From: Betaproteobacteria bacterium
Lineage (GTDB): Bacteria; Acidobacteriota; Terriglobia; Acidiferrales; UBA7541
Assembly: GCA_903970165.1 (NCBI GenBank)
Contig: CAJCHZ010000039.1
Coordinates: 62,001-126,000 of the forward strand
Direction: 5' to 3'
DNA length: 64,000 bases
Positions 63,020-64,000 of the stretch are shown here, one piece after another. The notes beneath the pieces were generated by a model that was given only the letters and a program-made list of their open reading frames with translations, was not told where the DNA came from and ran no database searches. The position numbers were made by a program, and so were the translations under genes. Positions within the stretch are counted from its first letter, which is position 1; each line of letters begins with the position of its first letter.

Positions 63020-64000
63020 ATGTCGACCGAACTGCGTAATTTCCTGACTCTTTCCTACGACGAGCTTGAAGAGCTGAACCTGAAAGCAAAAGAGCAGCGT
63101 AAGAACCGCGTTGCCACGCACAAGATTCAGGAAGAGCGGATCAAATACCTGACCGACGAAAAGCGAATCAAAGCCGTAACGGTGCTCTTCAGTGACCTCG
63201 AAGGGCGACTCCACATGCTGGACTACGATAAGAAATTTCTTATCAAGAGCTGGGATAACCTGACGTTTGACGGCTCGTCGATACGAGGGTTTACGGCGCA
63301 GCGCGAGAGCGATTTGCGGCTTTCCATGGATTGGGGCTCGTTTTACTGGGGACCTTCGGACGTTTTCGGCTCGGGCAAGGTGCTCGTGTTTGGCGAGGTG
63401 ATTGATAAGGACGGGTCGCCGTATGCGGCGGATATTCGCGGCGTGCTGAAAGGTTTCGCGGCGGAGCTGCACAAAAAGCAGGGTTACACGTTAAACGCAG
63501 CGAATGAGATTGAAGGATTTTTGTTCAAAGGCGCGGATGCAGAGCGTCACTACAACGAGACGGGGAAATTTGAGTATGTAAACACGGGAGGCTACTACCA
63601 TTCGCTGCCGGGCGATCCCCTGAGGACGTTCATTGACACGACGGCGGAAGTGCAACGCGCGATGGGCTTCCAAAATGAAAAGGATCACCCGGAAGTGGCG
63701 CCTTCGCAATTCGAAATTAACTACGGGTATGGCGAAGTGGTGCAGGCCGCGGACCAGATTCAGCTTTACAAGCTGATCTGCCGGCAGGTAGCAACGCACA
63801 TGGGCACTACGGCATGTTTTCTGCCGAAGCCGGTTGTGGGTGTGAACGGAAACGGGATGCACACGAACGTTTCGATCAGCGAAGAGGGGAAGAATCTTTT
63901 CTGGGACCCGAAGGGCGAAGAGAAGTTGAGCAAGATGGGGTGGTCGTTTGTGGACCGCATCCTGACGCACGGGAATGATATTTGTTTGCTGTTGAACGCG
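63020..64000 (+). CDS. glnA: Glutamine synthetase, 5' part (runs off the window)
   Basis: The open frame begins at an ATG with AGGAGA three bases upstream and is still open at the end of the window (327 codons seen). The beta-grasp domain has FDGSSIRGFTAQRESDL. The catalytic barrel has NEIEGFLF, HPEVAPSQFEINYG and KPVVGVNGNGMHTNVSI. These place it in the glutamine synthetase superfamily, GSI-like. The Tyr adenylylation site and C-terminus are outside the window. Confidence 0.92.
   Translation, partial: MSTELRNFLTLSYDELEELNLKAKEQRKNRVATHKIQEERIKYLTDEKRIKAVTVLFSDLEGRLHMLDYDKKFLIKSWDNLTFDGSSIRGFTAQRESDLRLSMDWGSFYWGPSDVFGSGKVLVFGEVIDKDGSPYAADIRGVLKGFAAELHKKQGYTLNAANEIEGFLFKGADAERHYNETGKFEYVNTGGYYHSLPGDPLRTFIDTTAEVQRAMGFQNEKDHPEVAPSQFEINYGYGEVVQAADQIQLYKLICRQVATHMGTTACFLPKPVVGVNGNGMHTNVSISEEGKNLFWDPKGEEKLSKMGWSFVDRILTHGNDICLLLNA

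Noticed and set aside
62942..63970. Two antisense frames over the glutamine synthetase gene
   Set aside because: The plus-strand frame has all glutamine synthetase motifs, so these are shadows.

Overview
The window is a dense bacterial chromosome segment, most likely from an Acidobacteriota (Terriglobia-like) genome. That assignment is an inference. It rests on the overall G+C-rich coding style, on several families of short dispersed repeats sitting at gene ends, on a decayed outer-membrane receptor C-terminus, and on familiar gene neighbourhoods such as uppS-cdsA-dxr-rseP and trpS-scpA-scpB-rluB. No rRNA, tRNA, CRISPR array or intact insertion sequence was seen. Most of the window is housekeeping DNA on both strands, with two small accessory or decay zones at about 35-36.3 kb and 41.6-43.2 kb.

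Layout. 0-2.2 kb: an exported YfiR-like protein, an HNH nuclease and a HicB remnant. 2.2-7.3 kb (minus): uppS, cdsA, dxr, rseP and a Fur-family regulator, covering isoprenoid and phospholipid precursor synthesis plus envelope stress proteolysis. 7.4-10.4 kb (minus): a metal-transport operon made of a soluble PRC/MgtE-N/CBS protein and an NRAMP-like transporter, preceded by a long leader with a good promoter and an intrinsic terminator. 10.4-23.1 kb: CYTH protein, S9 peptidase, mutS, anmK, a Sua5/YrdC protein, an LLM-type oxidoreductase, an rRNA/tRNA methyltransferase and rarA. 23.1-26.3 kb: two tandem exported VOC proteins and a beta-propeller-like exported protein. 26.4-33.5 kb (minus): hisC, a CoA-binding protein, two tandem RsuA/RluB-type pseudouridine synthases (one with Glu in place of the catalytic Asp), scpB, scpA, a membrane protein and trpS with an insertion. 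33.5-34.8 kb: an acyl-CoA dehydrogenase that carries a repeat-like in-frame insertion.

The 34.8-36.3 kb zone holds small membrane proteins, a HigBA-like toxin-antitoxin locus whose toxin gene is broken at two similar C-runs, and a second, decayed copy of the 3' end of the adjacent LytTR regulator gene. Then follow a NUDIX hydrolase, a membrane/spermidine-synthase fusion, a cold-shock gene with its own promoter and terminator, a DJ-1/PfpI-YHS fusion, a receptor remnant with a Cys-rich protein, and a truncated ferredoxin-like gene flanked by direct repeats.

43.2-64 kb carries polX, a DUF4097-like protein, a LytS/LytTR two-component pair, a PQQ dehydrogenase, a family-39-like glycosyltransferase, a GH18 protein, a parallel beta-helix protein, a DUF2127 membrane protein, a YhiN-type flavoprotein, an ABC-F ATPase, a mostly empty 1.2 kb stretch, two PilZ proteins, ino1 and the 5' part of a glutamine synthetase gene that runs off the window.

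The most interesting signals are the structured leader plus soluble MgtE-like sensor with an NRAMP-like transporter, the catalytic-site variant pseudouridine synthase beside its intact paralogue, and the way dispersed repeats have become part of coding sequences (VOC protein N-terminus, acyl-CoA dehydrogenase insertion, ends of several ORFs).
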